This document shows, piece after piece, positions 32,573 through 43,268 of a stretch of DNA of 64,000 nt. The notes under the pieces were generated by a model. The model searched no databases and was not told where the DNA came from. It worked only from the letters and a program-made list of their open reading frames with translations. Location of the stretch: positions 31,255,501-31,319,500 of the forward strand of contig NC_079875.1 of the NCBI RefSeq assembly GCF_029227915.1, written 5' to 3'. Source of the stretch: Hydractinia symbiolongicarpus (lineage: Eukaryota > Cnidaria > Hydrozoa > Anthoathecata > Hydractiniidae). The stretch's first letter is position 1. Every line of letters begins with the position of its first letter. The position numbers were made by a program, and so were the translations under genes.

Positions 32573-34229
32573 AGCAAAATCGTTCATTAACACAACACAG
32601 AAGCGGAGAAGAACACACGTACAGGCTTCTACAGTTACAAGTTGACCTGCAGTCACAGCTGACGCTCAGTGTGTTGCCTATTGTAATACAATGCGCAAAA
32701 TAATGTTACAGCTGACGCACCGTGCGTAGACGCCAGTTAAAAAAGACGCAAATCAGGGTTACTATTAAAACATTCAATTCTTTTTTTTGTTATTTCAAAA
32801 AATAAAACTCTTTTTTTTTTATTTTATTAATACTAAATTTTTATTTTTATTTTTAAATGTTTCAATTTGTTTATTTTTTGTTTTAAAAGCCCCGCTGGTC
32901 GTTACAGATAGAATAATTTAATTTTACCCACAGATTAACGTGCACGCTGCATCTAACGGAAACAAGTTGTTTATCAACTGAAAAAAGAAATGCGCAGCGA
33001 AGAAGTAATCCTGGAAAGAGTTATTTCAAACAATGTTTACTTATCATGAGGTTGAATTAAAGCTTATATTTGTTTTTCTATATTTCCATTTTTGTGTGTT
33101 GCGACGAGGTTGCTTACTTTTATAGAAATTCTATCGGATTCGAATGTGAATGTAATTCGAATCTAAAATGTAAAAAACAAAACTGTTGTGTTGTTGTCGA
33201 AGAAGTTGGTGTTGTTGTTTAGAAATATTTCTAACGTGCGATGATTTAACATCACAAAGAGAACGGATTGGAAATTTTTCAGGCAATTGTATACATCTTC
33301 AATTCGTTCTCTTTGGGATGAAACGAAGTTTAGTATTCGAAGTAAAAAACTGATTGGAGTTTTATTAGGAGAACGCTAGCAAGTTATCTACTGAGAAGTA
33401 AAAGAAAACAGGCGCGTTGTTTAGATTATTTAGTAGAGAAGTGAACTTGGGTGTATAACGAGTTTCTGGCCGTTTCTTTCAGAGCTAAATCTTTCTTAAA
33501 TATTAAGTTTGTTGTTGTGTCTTGAGTCGGAAAATATTTCCTTTAAGCACTCATTTTGTAAGTACATACTCTGACAAATGAATCAGAAGTTTGGAATATC
33601 CTAAAAATATGTCTAAGCTTAATTGTTTGTTTTAAAGATAATAAACTCCTATATATACGGAGGTGTGGCACCCGAGGGGCAAAATATGCTGTTATCAGTA
33701 GCTAATATCTGAAAATCATAAGGCAGAACAACGATTTACAAGAATTTGAGGTACCCCACAATGAGAAGTTAATAACAGAAACGCCTTTCTGATGTCTGAT
33801 GATGAGGGGTGGTCACATCTGGATAATATTTATTTTGTGATTTTAAGCTACCTTGCCAGTACCATGCCAGCACTCCAGGGCACATTTATTATTAAATAAT
33901 TAAGTGATAAAGTACAAGAGCTAACTATATTACTTTAATGTAGCTAGCTGCAAAGGCATTCTGTCATTTTAAATAAAAATAGCTAGGTAGTTATTTGGAC
34001 CTCCCATAACAGTGAACATTCAAGACTTAGTATATAGCTAGTTAGGTATGCAAGACATTGCATGTTGTTAAACATGTTTCCACGACAAGCTGAAACCTAT
34101 GTTTCATAAATTAATTTCTGCATATATGAATAATTTTGTAGATTTTCGGTTTTCTTTTATGAAATAACAAAATTTGGGAAAGAATAGCCAGAATTAATAT
34201 TCGCTTGAAATAGGAAGACCTAAGTCTCA
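32573..34229. other. Non-coding, T-rich
   Basis: Contains T/A-rich runs at 32780-32900 and two copies of a short motif with cagctgacgc (near 32656 and 32710). No coding sequence supported. Confidence 0.4.
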
Positions 34230-34530
34230 AGGTTAAGACTTAATAAAGCGTAAACTGTTTCACATGGAGAACACTTAGTGTAATGTGTTACAAATCCAGT
34301 GGAGCGCTTATAGAGTATAATATCTTTCTTATAAACCAACATTCACAGGAGTTATGATAAAGATAAAGCCTATTGTTACTTCTACAAAGCAAATACAGTT
34401 GTTTAGCATTTTTTATTTTGCATAAAAAGTTTTTGTGTATATTCAAAAATTAATTGTGAGTGGCACCAGACTGGGCGATTAGTGCAAAGTAAACGTGTTG
34501 CAGATCCAGGTATTTGTATTTATACGGCAT
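34230..34530 (-). mobile_element. Degraded H2-type Helitron fragment
   Basis: Diverged match to the interior of H2 in the same orientation as copies A and C. Shared pieces include gtggagcgctta, ttgttacttctacaaagcaaa against ttgttactccatcaaagcaaa, attttgcataa followed by aattaattgtgag, and gactgggcgattagtgca against gggctgagcgcttagtac. Terminal sequences are not recognised. Confidence 0.5.
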
Positions 34531-34806
34531 GAAATTTAGATTATGTATTTAGCACTGTGCTTTAGAAGCACATTCCCACTTTTTCTGAGCTGGATAAGGT
34601 ATTTGGTCACTCAGAAGCTATGATAGTAGTAAAAAACATTTTGGGTTCATTTCATTAAACTGGTCTAAAAACATGTAATACTAAGTTTCAAGTCATTATT
34701 TCAATTTTTACTGAAGTAATAGAACTTTTACTTAGTATAGTTTTAGCATAGTTTTTCATACCATTGACACTAAAATGACTGCAGGGACTAATCGGTTTGA
34801 AATTAA

Positions 34807-35103
34807 TCTATGTAATAATACGCCAGTTCGGTCTGTCTGTGACTTTTGCAAAGTGGGTAAAATTTCTTTGATAAAGACTATACAACATCGCCTATAAATT
34901 TTTTTCTGTAAATTAGCAAACTTTAACGTTAAACCCATATTGACGTCAAAGGAAAGCATATTAAGATTAGTGAAGCCATTGGATTGCACTTTTAAATTTA
35001 AAGCTAAATAACCTGGAAACGGGTGGAATTAACTGACGTCATCTCCAAAATTTAAATGACGGTTGTTTCTCTCTGTTATCCTTCCACGGGCCTTATCGAC
35101 TAG
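34807..35103 (+). mobile_element. Helitron-like element H1-type, 297 bp, complete
   Basis: It starts TCTATGTAATAATACG at 34807, preceded by A, and continues CCAGTTCGGTCTGTCTGTGA. It ends CTTCCACGGGCCTTATCGAC and then TAG, that is CTAG at 35100-35103 followed by T. This gives the expected A/T host dinucleotide. The right half of the 3' hairpin (TTCCACGGG) is kept; the left half has decayed. A related but degraded copy lies on the minus strand at 49340-49637. Confidence 0.6.
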
Positions 35104-35509
35104 TTTATAATATTTTAATAACAAACTATTTCTCTTGATGTGTTTTTATTTTCCTGCAAAAGTTGTTGCATAGTTTATGTATTAACATTAGGATAAGAAC
35201 GAAAAAGTTACTGTGAGACATGGGTTTTAATCCTTAAAAATTTCCAGCGAGAAATTTGAAAACTAATGAATGACAAAATCACTTGAATGACAAAAAAGTT
35301 TTTAAATTTTTAATTTTTGTTAATGTAAAGGTAATCCACATGAAAAAAGTTTTTGATGCTTTTTAGGAAGAAATCTTCCATATTAGCCATATGGGGTAAC
35401 TTGATGAACAATGCATTTTCCTGCAGGTGTTCTCAAATATGTGTAGTATAATCTTAAAAAATGTGATGTAATTTTGCTTTTTAAGTTTTGACTTTTAAAC
35501 CAGTTAAAA
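35104..35509. other. Non-coding spacer before the LINE
   Basis: AT-rich, no feature supported. Confidence 0.4.
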
Positions 35510-35689
35510 AGCTCAGCCTTGTCCTTTTCATAATTCGCGTCTGGTCGTCGAGGTGAACGGACGTGTTGTATTAGCTGAAAACTGGCGGGAAATTAAAGTG
35601 CATCCCTAGAAGCCAAGGGCACATAGATTTTGCATCTAAATCAATAATCTTCACTCACCTAATCATCTCTTCGTGTTCTCTTCGAGCTT

Positions 35690-36460
35690 ATGGTCAATAC
35701 TCGCAGCAGATCATACGAAATGGATACCTCACCAAACTCATCAATAACTCTGGAATTTTTGTATTGCGAAATCCAGAGTTTGAAGACATCGATTCAATCT
35801 TCTAAGGCGGACATATTTAAAGTGATAAGCGATACCAAAGATGAAATCATCGAAAACTTACAAACGGAAAACGAACTATTAAAAAAATCAATAACCAAAT
35901 TAAAAAATGAAGTTTATGAGAAAGACTGTTTGGTAACGGATATCGAAAAATATTTATGCGAACTACAGCAATATGTTCGGAGGAACAATATGGAGATTAC
36001 AGGGATCCCTGAAGACATTCCTGATGATCTATTAGAGGCGAAAGTCATAGAGATAGGACATGCGATGGATATTACAATTAACGAAACCGATTTTGAGGCA
36101 TGCCACCGTTTACCTAAAGGTAAACATGCGAAAGCATCTGACCCGCGGAGAACAATAGTAAGGTTTGTAAATAGAAAGGTGGTGGAAAAAATGCACAGAA
36201 ATAAAAAAATCCTTAGAACTGAGAAACATCGACTGGAAAATATTGGACTCGACCCGCGCAAGATTTATTTAAACAATAACCTGTGTCCCTACTATCGGAT
36301 GCTATGGGGCGAATGTAAATCCCTCTACAAGGATGGTAAAATTTCCAGTTTCTGGATCTACAACGGAACGGTTCGGATAAAAAAAGGAGAAAACTCAGCC
36401 GCAGAAAAAATCTTGCATTATGATGACCTTGAATATTTAAAAGTTGATGTTGATAAATAA
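35690..36460 (+). CDS. CR1-like LINE ORF1 protein (RNA-binding)
   Basis: 256 residues from the ATG at 35690. Residues ~20-100 are a charged coiled coil. Next comes LQQYVRRNNMEITGIPE, the entry to the RRM-like fold found in ORF1 proteins of L1- and CR1-type LINEs, then EACHRLPKGK and RRTIVRFVNRKVVEKM. The C-terminal part has KIYLNNNLCPYYRML and SFWIYNGTVRIKK. By analogy the protein trimerises and coats the LINE RNA. No CCHC knuckle is seen. The stop is 257 bases before the ORF2 ATG, so ORF2 needs reinitiation or another mechanism. Confidence 0.85.
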   Translation: MVNTRSRSYEMDTSPNSSITLEFLYCEIQSLKTSIQSSKADIFKVISDTKDEIIENLQTENELLKKSITKLKNEVYEKDCLVTDIEKYLCELQQYVRRNNMEITGIPEDIPDDLLEAKVIEIGHAMDITINETDFEACHRLPKGKHAKASDPRRTIVRFVNRKVVEKMHRNKKILRTEKHRLENIGLDPRKIYLNNNLCPYYRMLWGECKSLYKDGKISSFWIYNGTVRIKKGENSAAEKILHYDDLEYLKVDVDK

Positions 36461-36717
36461 TTCTATATTATTTTTTTATATTTTGAAGAATTAGTTTTTT
36501 TCCTCGGGGCCGTTTTCGGACCCCGTTACTTTCGCGTTAATTTCTGTGTAACAGGCCAGCCCCAGTTTTTTAAAACAATCTTATTAAAAATGGCTACTCT
36601 TAAACAGCGAGCAAATGAAGTGAAATGAAGTATGTCATTTTTCTTATTTATCTACTGCCCTCTGGTTTCTGACAAAAACCGAATAAGCTCCCCGTTTCCC
36701 TTGTTACGTGTCATTAT

Positions 36718-39700
36718 ATGTTTTGTCTGTTTTGTTTGTATATCACTATGATTAGTCATCCCTGCAGGATCTGTCTGAAATCTGTTGCTTCAAACCATCG
36801 AGCAATTATGTGTGATGTGTGCGGTTTCTGGGTGCATATTAAATGTAATGGGCTTAATGCCACTGATTATGAAATGTTACAAAACTCCAACGATAATTGG
36901 TTCTGTCTTAAATGTATAAATGATTCACTTCCTTTTAATGACAAATCTACCCCTCTTGTTTTCAACTCTGCTTTATCTTCCACTGAGAAAAGAAAATTCC
37001 TATCCAATCTTAATACTCTTAACAACAGTCCTTCTGAAAATGATAACACCAATTGTAAATACTATGACTCTGTTGAATTTGTCTCTCAAAACTTTAATTC
37101 TTCCTACTTTTCCTTGTTCCATCTAAACATATCTTCCTTATCTAAACATTTTAATGATTTAACCTATCTCCTCTCTGACCTTAATTTTAATTTCAGTGCT
37201 ATTGGTATAACAGAAACGGGTTTTCAAAGTAAATCTCCTTCTCTGAACTGTAATCTAAATGGATATACCTTTATACATACTCCTTCAGAAAGCATTAAAG
37301 GTGGCGCTTTGTTATACATTTCTGATAAGCTCTCCTGTTCTAGTCGCCCTGACCTTGATCAACTATGTTATATAAGTCACCAACTTGAATCAGTATTTGT
37401 TGAAGTTATTCATCCTAAAGGTAAAAATTATATCATAGGTTGCATCTACAAACATCCTCATATGGACCTACATGACTTTAATATGAACCATCTTACTCCT
37501 ATATTAAGCAAAACCACCTCTGAGAACAAAAACATTTTTTTAATGGGAGACTTTAATGCAAATCTATTACTCTCTGATTCCAACCCTGATATTTCTGATT
37601 TTTTAGACTCTATATTTTCGTTTTCTTTAGCTCCTTCTATACTTCTTCCAACAAGAATTACAGAAAATACTAGTACTTTAATTGACAATATTTTTCATGA
37701 CCCTTTTGAACTAAACTGCAAGTCTGGTAACATCATATCGTCAATATCTGACCATTTCCCACAGTTTCTTATAATAAACAAACAACACGTCTTGCCGCCT
37801 CCTCCCACAAAAAGATCTCCTATTCCAGACTGGAATAAATTTAACCAAGAATTATTTTCTCAAAAAATATCTGCCATTGACTGGAATGAACTTCTTTGCT
37901 TAAATGAACTTGACCCATCTAAATCTTTTGATATTTTTCATACCTTTGTCAATAACTGTATAAATGAATGTGTTCCTCTCAAAAAATCTTTTACTAGAAA
38001 TAACACAAACTCTCATAAAGAATGGATCACTACTGGCATACTCACCTCTATACGCAAACGTGACGCTTTACATAAACAATTCATTAAAGAAAAAGATCCA
38101 TTCATAAAATCTCTACTGCACACATCCTTTAAAAAATACAGAAACAAACTTGTCACTCTATGTAGAATAAGTAAAAGTAACTTCTACAAACAATTTTTCA
38201 TCAAAAATAAAAATAATTCAAAAGCTATCTGGGATGGTGTTCGTTCCATCATTTCACTCCGGTCTGCCAAATCTCCTACTCCTTCTTGTTTAAACATTAA
38301 CAATAATCTCACTACAGACCCATTAACCATATCTAATTCATTCAACAGTTACTTCAGCTCAATTGCAGATAATTTAAGGAAATCGATTCCACCAAGCTTT
38401 AAACACTTTTCTTTGTATCTAAAAAACCCAACAGCTAATTCAATATTTTTTCGCCCAACTAATGATTTAGAAGTCCTTGATTGTATTTCTCTCTTTGATA
38501 AAAAAAAATCAACAGGTCCTTTCAGCATTCCGTACCAAGTCCTTCTTCCTACTAAAAAACTCCTCGCAGTTCCAATTGCTAAATTAATCAATCTTTCCTT
38601 TTCAACTGGTATTTATCCATCTTCTCTTAAAATTGCAAAAGTTATCCCTGTTTACAAAAAAGGCTCAAATGTCGAACTTTGCAACTATCGGCCCATATCT
38701 TTACTTTCAAACATTGACAAAATTTTCGAAAAGCTTATTTTCAATCGTTTATATAATTTTTTTTCTATGAACAATACTATCTTTCCAGATCAGTTTGGCT
38801 TCAGGAAAAAATTTTCTACCTCACACGCCTTACTAAACATTACTCAAAAGATTATGGAAGCTATTGACAATGGTCTTCTTGTTTGTGGTGTCTTCATTGA
38901 CCTACAAAAAGCTTTCGACACTGTTGACCATGAAATTCTAATTAAAAAACTTTATCACTATGGTATTCGTGGGGTTCCTTTATCTTTGCTGCGCTCTTTC
39001 CTAACCAACAGAGAACAATTTGTGTTTATCAATAATTCGTCATCTTCACATAAACCTATTCGTCATGGTGTTCCTCAGGGCTCTGTTCTTGGTCCACTTT
39101 TATTTCTACTCTATATTAATGATCTTCATACTGCAATTAAACATTCCATGGTCCACCTCTTTGCAGATGATACCAACCTGCTAAATATTAGTAAGTCCGC
39201 TAAACAACTAAATAAACATCTTAACTTGGATCTCAAATTCCTTTGTCAATGGCTCAATGCAAATAAAATCTCATTAAATAAATCTAAAACTGAACTTGTT
39301 ATTTTTAAAACTCCGTTAAAACCAATTTTATTTAATTTTAAATTTCTAATCAATGGAACTAAAATCGTTCCTAGTGATACTGTCAAATACCTTGGTATAA
39401 CTCTTGACTCAAACCTCTCCTGGAAATCTCAAATTAACATCACCATCTCCAACCTCAAAAAATCTAATGGAGCACTTGCCAAAGCTCGTCATTTTGTTCC
39501 AAAATGTGTTCTTCGTCAAATTTATTTTGCTATTTTCTACTCCCAAATACAATATTGCTCCTTGGTATGGGGCCAAAAATCTTCTCTTACCCGTCGAATA
39601 GAAATTTTACAAAACCATGCTATCCGTATCATCTCTTTTAGTACTTTCAATGCTTCTCCTACCCCACTATACGGGAACCTTAACTTAATTAAATTCTCTG

Positions 39701-40005
39701 ACATGATCTGTATACATAATATAATTTTCCTACTGAACCTTTATTATAAAACTCTTCCTATTAGCCTCATCAATACTTTCGCAATCGACTTCGCCCATTC
39801 CCACCACACCCGTGCTGCTGACAAAGGCTTTTTGAATCTACCTCTTGTTCATTCAACTGCGTTTGGTAAAAAGTCTGTTAAGTTCTTTGCAATAAACTCA
39901 TGGAACCGTCTTCAAAATTCCTTACCCTTTAAAATCTTGAGTAAAAATACCTCTGAGCTAAAAATTTTTTTACATAGTCACTTTATTAACACATATAAAA
40001 TCTAA
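36718..40005 (+). CDS. CR1-like LINE ORF2: PHD finger, endonuclease, reverse transcriptase
   Basis: 1095 residues. A Cys4-His-Cys3 PHD-type finger lies at ~16-66 (PCRICLKS, MCDVCGFWVHIKC, WFCLKC). An APE-type endonuclease follows, with HLNISS (~136), ITETG (~166), GDFNANLL (~276) and SDHFP (~344) as catalytic landmarks. Reverse transcriptase motifs follow: KVIPVYKKG, NYRPISLLS, DQFGFRKKFST, FIDLQKAFDTVDH (~728), HGVPQGSVLGPLLF and the catalytic FADDTNLL (~815). The protein nicks chromosomal DNA and copies its own RNA there (target-primed reverse transcription). The ATG at 36748 (MISHPCRIC) is an alternative start, because the first ten residues are hydrophobic and precede the finger. All catalytic motifs are intact. 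Confidence 0.95.
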   Translation: MFCLFCLYITMISHPCRICLKSVASNHRAIMCDVCGFWVHIKCNGLNATDYEMLQNSNDNWFCLKCINDSLPFNDKSTPLVFNSALSSTEKRKFLSNLNTLNNSPSENDNTNCKYYDSVEFVSQNFNSSYFSLFHLNISSLSKHFNDLTYLLSDLNFNFSAIGITETGFQSKSPSLNCNLNGYTFIHTPSESIKGGALLYISDKLSCSSRPDLDQLCYISHQLESVFVEVIHPKGKNYIIGCIYKHPHMDLHDFNMNHLTPILSKTTSENKNIFLMGDFNANLLLSDSNPDISDFLDSIFSFSLAPSILLPTRITENTSTLIDNIFHDPFELNCKSGNIISSISDHFPQFLIINKQHVLPPPPTKRSPIPDWNKFNQELFSQKISAIDWNELLCLNELDPSKSFDIFHTFVNNCINECVPLKKSFTRNNTNSHKEWITTGILTSIRKRDALHKQFIKEKDPFIKSLLHTSFKKYRNKLVTLCRISKSNFYKQFFIKNKNNSKAIWDGVRSIISLRSAKSPTPSCLNINNNLTTDPLTISNSFNSYFSSIADNLRKSIPPSFKHFSLYLKNPTANSIFFRPTNDLEVLDCISLFDKKKSTGPFSIPYQVLLPTKKLLAVPIAKLINLSFSTGIYPSSLKIAKVIPVYKKGSNVELCNYRPISLLSNIDKIFEKLIFNRLYNFFSMNNTIFPDQFGFRKKFSTSHALLNITQKIMEAIDNGLLVCGVFIDLQKAFDTVDHEILIKKLYHYGIRGVPLSLLRSFLTNREQFVFINNSSSSHKPIRHGVPQGSVLGPLLFLLYINDLHTAIKHSMVHLFADDTNLLNISKSAKQLNKHLNLDLKFLCQWLNANKISLNKSKTELVIFKTPLKPILFNFKFLINGTKIVPSDTVKYLGITLDSNLSWKSQINITISNLKKSNGALAKARHFVPKCVLRQIYFAIFYSQIQYCSLVWGQKSSLTRRIEILQNHAIRIISFSTFNASPTPLYGNLNLIKFSDMICIHNIIFLLNLYYKTLPISLINTFAIDFAHSHHTRAADKGFLNLPLVHSTAFGKKSVKFFAINSWNRLQNSLPFKILSKNTSELKIFLHSHFINTYKI

Positions 40006-40304
40006 TTACAATTTTATTTTATTTCACCCAGTCCAAATTCCTTTTTCCTGCTTGAAGGTTTGTTTTAAGCAGCTTCCAGACATTTCATGCTATTTTTGAC
40101 TTTGACTCTGTGATATCCTCGTCTGAATGTTCGTCTTGTCCCTGTGTTGTCCTGTGGCTTCGTCCTACCTGTTGTTCTCCCAGGTAGCTAGCACGTTATT
40201 TAAGCACATAAAGTGCTTTGTGCTAGTTATCCTTTTATTAGGTAAATGTTCAATATATTTTTCATATTATATATTTTCATTGTAAACTCCTAATAAAAAA
40301 TAAA

Positions 40305-40322
40305 TCTCTCTCTCTCTCTCTC
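40305..40322 (+). repeat. (TC)n at LINE 3' end
   Basis: A run of nine TC dinucleotides after taataaaaaataaa. It is probably the 3' tail of the CR1-like element. Confidence 0.7.
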
Positions 40323-41089
40323 TGTCCTTTCATGCTTAGTCTAGCTAGCTATAGCGAAAAAGTTTAATATTCAAACTTGACCTATTTTACTGAGTATTAA
40401 TTGAAGCTACCTGTAAGAACAACATCAAACAACATCGAGGCTGTTCTCTTTTGTAAACAAACCTATTGGTATTTTGTAATAAGTACCAAATTTTATGTGT
40501 TCATTTCTTGCGCTTATGAGTGTAACCAAAGTGCCCTGTACGTAAAAAATTTATGTCATTGGCTTACTCTTTACGAATGACACCACGTAATAAAGGAAAA
40601 CCATGCTTTGCTATTTCCCGTAAGCTATACCGAGATTTGGTTGTGATATATATCAGAATTAATTGCCTTTAAATATGAACATTTGTATAACGCACAAAAT
40701 TTATTAGAAGCTTACTTTTTTTATTGTATATCAAACGAACTGAACTTTTTTTTGTCCAAGCAATGCAGCCGAATTGCCATTAACTAGCTATAGAAACGTA
40801 TAGCATGCTTTTCTTTATTAAATTATTATGTTTTCAGGCCATAGTCATGCTAAGAACATATTGAGAATAATGAGGATAGCATTTATCAAAGAAGTTCAGA
40901 ACATCGAGGCTGAAACTATAACACACCATTGTTATAAAAACAGCGTGTATATTCTAGAGGAGAATTTACATAAACTGTAAAAAGTAATTTTTTCGTTGTT
41001 ACTGTTTTTAACACTACAGACTGTGATTCAGTGTTGATGTCCTTATCAAAAACCTAAAACCTTGATTATAAGTTTGGGTCTGTTCTTTT
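40323..41089. other. Non-coding, no feature seen
   Basis: AT-rich, short CTAG-containing tracts near 40335 and 40785, no coding sequence supported. Confidence 0.4.
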
Positions 41090-42099
41090 AATATTTTGGA
41101 TTGAAATATTTCGGTAGATATACAATATACCAAGTGATTCAAATGTTTATATTTCTCTTTTATGTGTTTCAGCTACTAATTATAATTTGTTATATTTTAA
41201 GTATAACTTTGGAATTGCAGGCGTATGCAATAGATTGAATAGCTTATTGTGTATGAATTAACGAAAAATGTTGTATTTTTTTAACGTTTGGTTTCCCTTT
41301 TTCCCTGGCGTACTTCTGGAATGATAAATCAATTATATAGTTTTAGCGTATTCCGCTTTTTACGTAACGGTTGTTATACGCCTTTGATTTTTTTGGACAT
41401 TTTTCATTTATATTTTTTTTATTATTTTTTGTTGCACATACTTAGATTTTTTAGATTTTTTGTTTCAGCGTTTATAAACATAGAATAATGCAGATTGGGA
41501 GCAACCTCGATAACAGGGCTTTTTTCTTTATCCCATCCCGTTATAAAGGAGACAAATAGCCCTGGGTCGAGGTTGAAATGTGAGTTTTGAAAATTCAAAT
41601 AACTGTGTTGTATGTTTTTGTTTCGTATCTCTTACATCGGTTTAATGAGAGATTCAATGGATTCGACCACGGGAATTCAGATAACTGTTAATTCATTATA
41701 TTTTGTGTATAACTTTGAAAGAGATGCTGTATGCAATAGACTGATTATCTGATTTTGTTATGACGTCTTACAAACTGTACAGTGTGGAAATTTTGTAATA
41801 ACTTTATTCGTATAATTGTTTTTTATAATTACTTTTTTCCCTGTTGTATTTCTGGCATGGCAAAGCAAGTATAAATTTTAGATTTCGCTTTTTAAGTAAC
41901 GGTTGTTAGACCCCTTTCGATTTTGTTGGACATATTGCATTTTGCTTTTTTTGTTGTTGTTGTTGCACCTTGTATTTCATAGCTTGTATTTCAACGTTTT
42001 GGTTTCAACGGGTATAAATATAAAGTTACCAAATTACTATGCTGTATATATGTCTTTGTTTGGTACATTCAGTGGATTCTTCCACGGGAAATCGGCTAG
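41090..42099 (+). mobile_element. Helitron-like element with internal duplication
   Basis: The right end is GTGGA-TTCT-TCCAC (42072-42085), ten bases, then CTAG (42096-42099) and T, matching the terminus at 4920. Two diverged halves are visible. 41270-41480 and 41815-42030 share tttttccctg, cgctttttaagtaacggttg and ttttgttggacat. A degraded terminus (tggattcgaccacgggaatt, 41658) closes the first half. Both halves also carry gtatgcaatagattgaat-like motifs related to the internal repeats of the 3.2-4.9 kb element. This looks like two elements in tandem or an element that duplicated internally. The 5' end is not defined; no coding capacity. Confidence 0.5.
41502..41575. mobile_element. 74-bp palindromic miniature element
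   Basis: Inverted arms CAACCTCGA (41502-41510) and TCGAGGTTG (41567-41575), with inner arms AGGGCT (41515) and AGCCCT (41558). I recall palindromes of this kind (caacctcg, cagggct, agccctg, cgaggttg) as common short repeats in marine invertebrate genomes, from memory only. It sits between the two halves of the Helitron-like element. Confidence 0.55.
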
Positions 42100-43111
42100 T
42101 TGGATAATAATTTGGGTAGAGTAGAGTGACGTGTGGTGAGATATTACAGTTTCAAATAAAAAGTTAGAAAAGTAATCAATTACGCTTTTAAAGTTTTAAT
42201 AGACAGTTTAACGTTCTAAATTTATGAACTATACATCAAAATATAGTTTATATTAGAAGTGTAGTTCGTTACGACAGGTGAAAAGTCATATGAAGGCTTT
42301 AAGCAACTTTAATAACAGTCAACGGTCAAAATCGCGTTGGCACTACGCTTAAAACTAACATTAAAAAACTATCGTTTTTTAAGTAAGTGTTAAAACACAC
42401 TAAATCACTAAAATGTTGAACGAGATAAAAACTGTGGGAAAATATTAATGTTAAAATTTTGTTAACTTTTTCTCATGCTGGGCTACAAAAATTCAATTGA
42501 TGAGAATTTGACCGTGAGATTTTCTCGGAAACAAGACCATCCAGGAACTAAGTTCTCTGGTAGCTAATTTACAATTGTGATTTTTTAAATGTAACAGATG
42601 ATGTGACATGTCACTGGATGCTACAAGTGACTTATAGTGACAAGTAATAGTAGGTGACTCGTGATGCAGAGGTCCAGCAATTATGATTAACACTATAATA
42701 AATTTATATATTTATCCTGTCCAAAGATTTTCGCCGAAAAATGCATGTCTCAAATGCAATGAAAATTGACAAATTAAACGTCACGCCGTCAATTACATTA
42801 ATGTAATGTTAAAGGGGCTAAGCCAATATGCACTTATCATGATCAGAGGTCTGATCAGGGTGAAGCATTCTCTGTTGAGAATGAAATACGGATGTGCTAT
42901 GGTAAATATTCACCAATATATGCACCTATCACTTTCAGGCCAAATGACATGGAAATAATTTACGTCATCTGCTGTATTGATAATAGGTGTGCATATTGGC
43001 TATAATTCACTTCTATGTCACTTATGTTGTGAAATTTGCATAAATTTGCTAGATGTAAATCCCCCCCTCATGACAGAGCTTTTTCAGATTAAAACTTGTG
43101 AGCGTTTCCAG
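42100..43111. other. Non-coding, with one imperfect inverted repeat
   Basis: gctaagccaatatgcactta (from 42818) and gtgtgcatattggctata (near 42985) are imperfect inverted copies about 170 bp apart. A third related piece (ccaatatatgcacctatc) lies near 42911. This may be a decayed MITE. No coding sequence. Confidence 0.35.
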
Positions 43112-43268
43112 GAAAAGGGAAATGGAAACATATAACCTCTACATGGCTTACAAACATCTACGTGCTCTACAGAATGATGTAGACGAGAACGTGCTGTTCG
43201 AATGTTTTAGTTTACTTGACGTAGATGAGTTTATGATGGGTGTACATGAGGTTTTGATTAATGTTCTT
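43112..43268 (+). CDS. Candidate isolated exon, unknown
   Basis: An acceptor (gcgtttccag) and a donor (GTAAGC at 43269) frame a 157-base exon with an open frame of about 52 codons. It contains METYNLYMAYKHLRALQNDV and FECFSLLDVDEFMMGVHEVL. The composition is coding-like, with an ATG at 43122. No neighbouring exon is found within several kb, so it could be a relic of a larger gene or transposon. Family not recognised. Confidence 0.25.

Larger units (their letters stand above)
35510..40322 (+). mobile_element. CR1-like LINE, apparently full length
   Basis: The non-LTR retrotransposon comprises a short 5' leader (left border near 35510 is estimated), ORF1 at 35690, ORF2 at 36718, a 3' untranslated part of about 290 bp and a (TC)n tract at 40305-40322. 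CR1-group elements commonly end in short tandem repeats rather than poly(A). Both ORFs are open without a single stop or frameshift. The copy is therefore young and may still move. There are no flanking long repeats. Confidence 0.8.
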
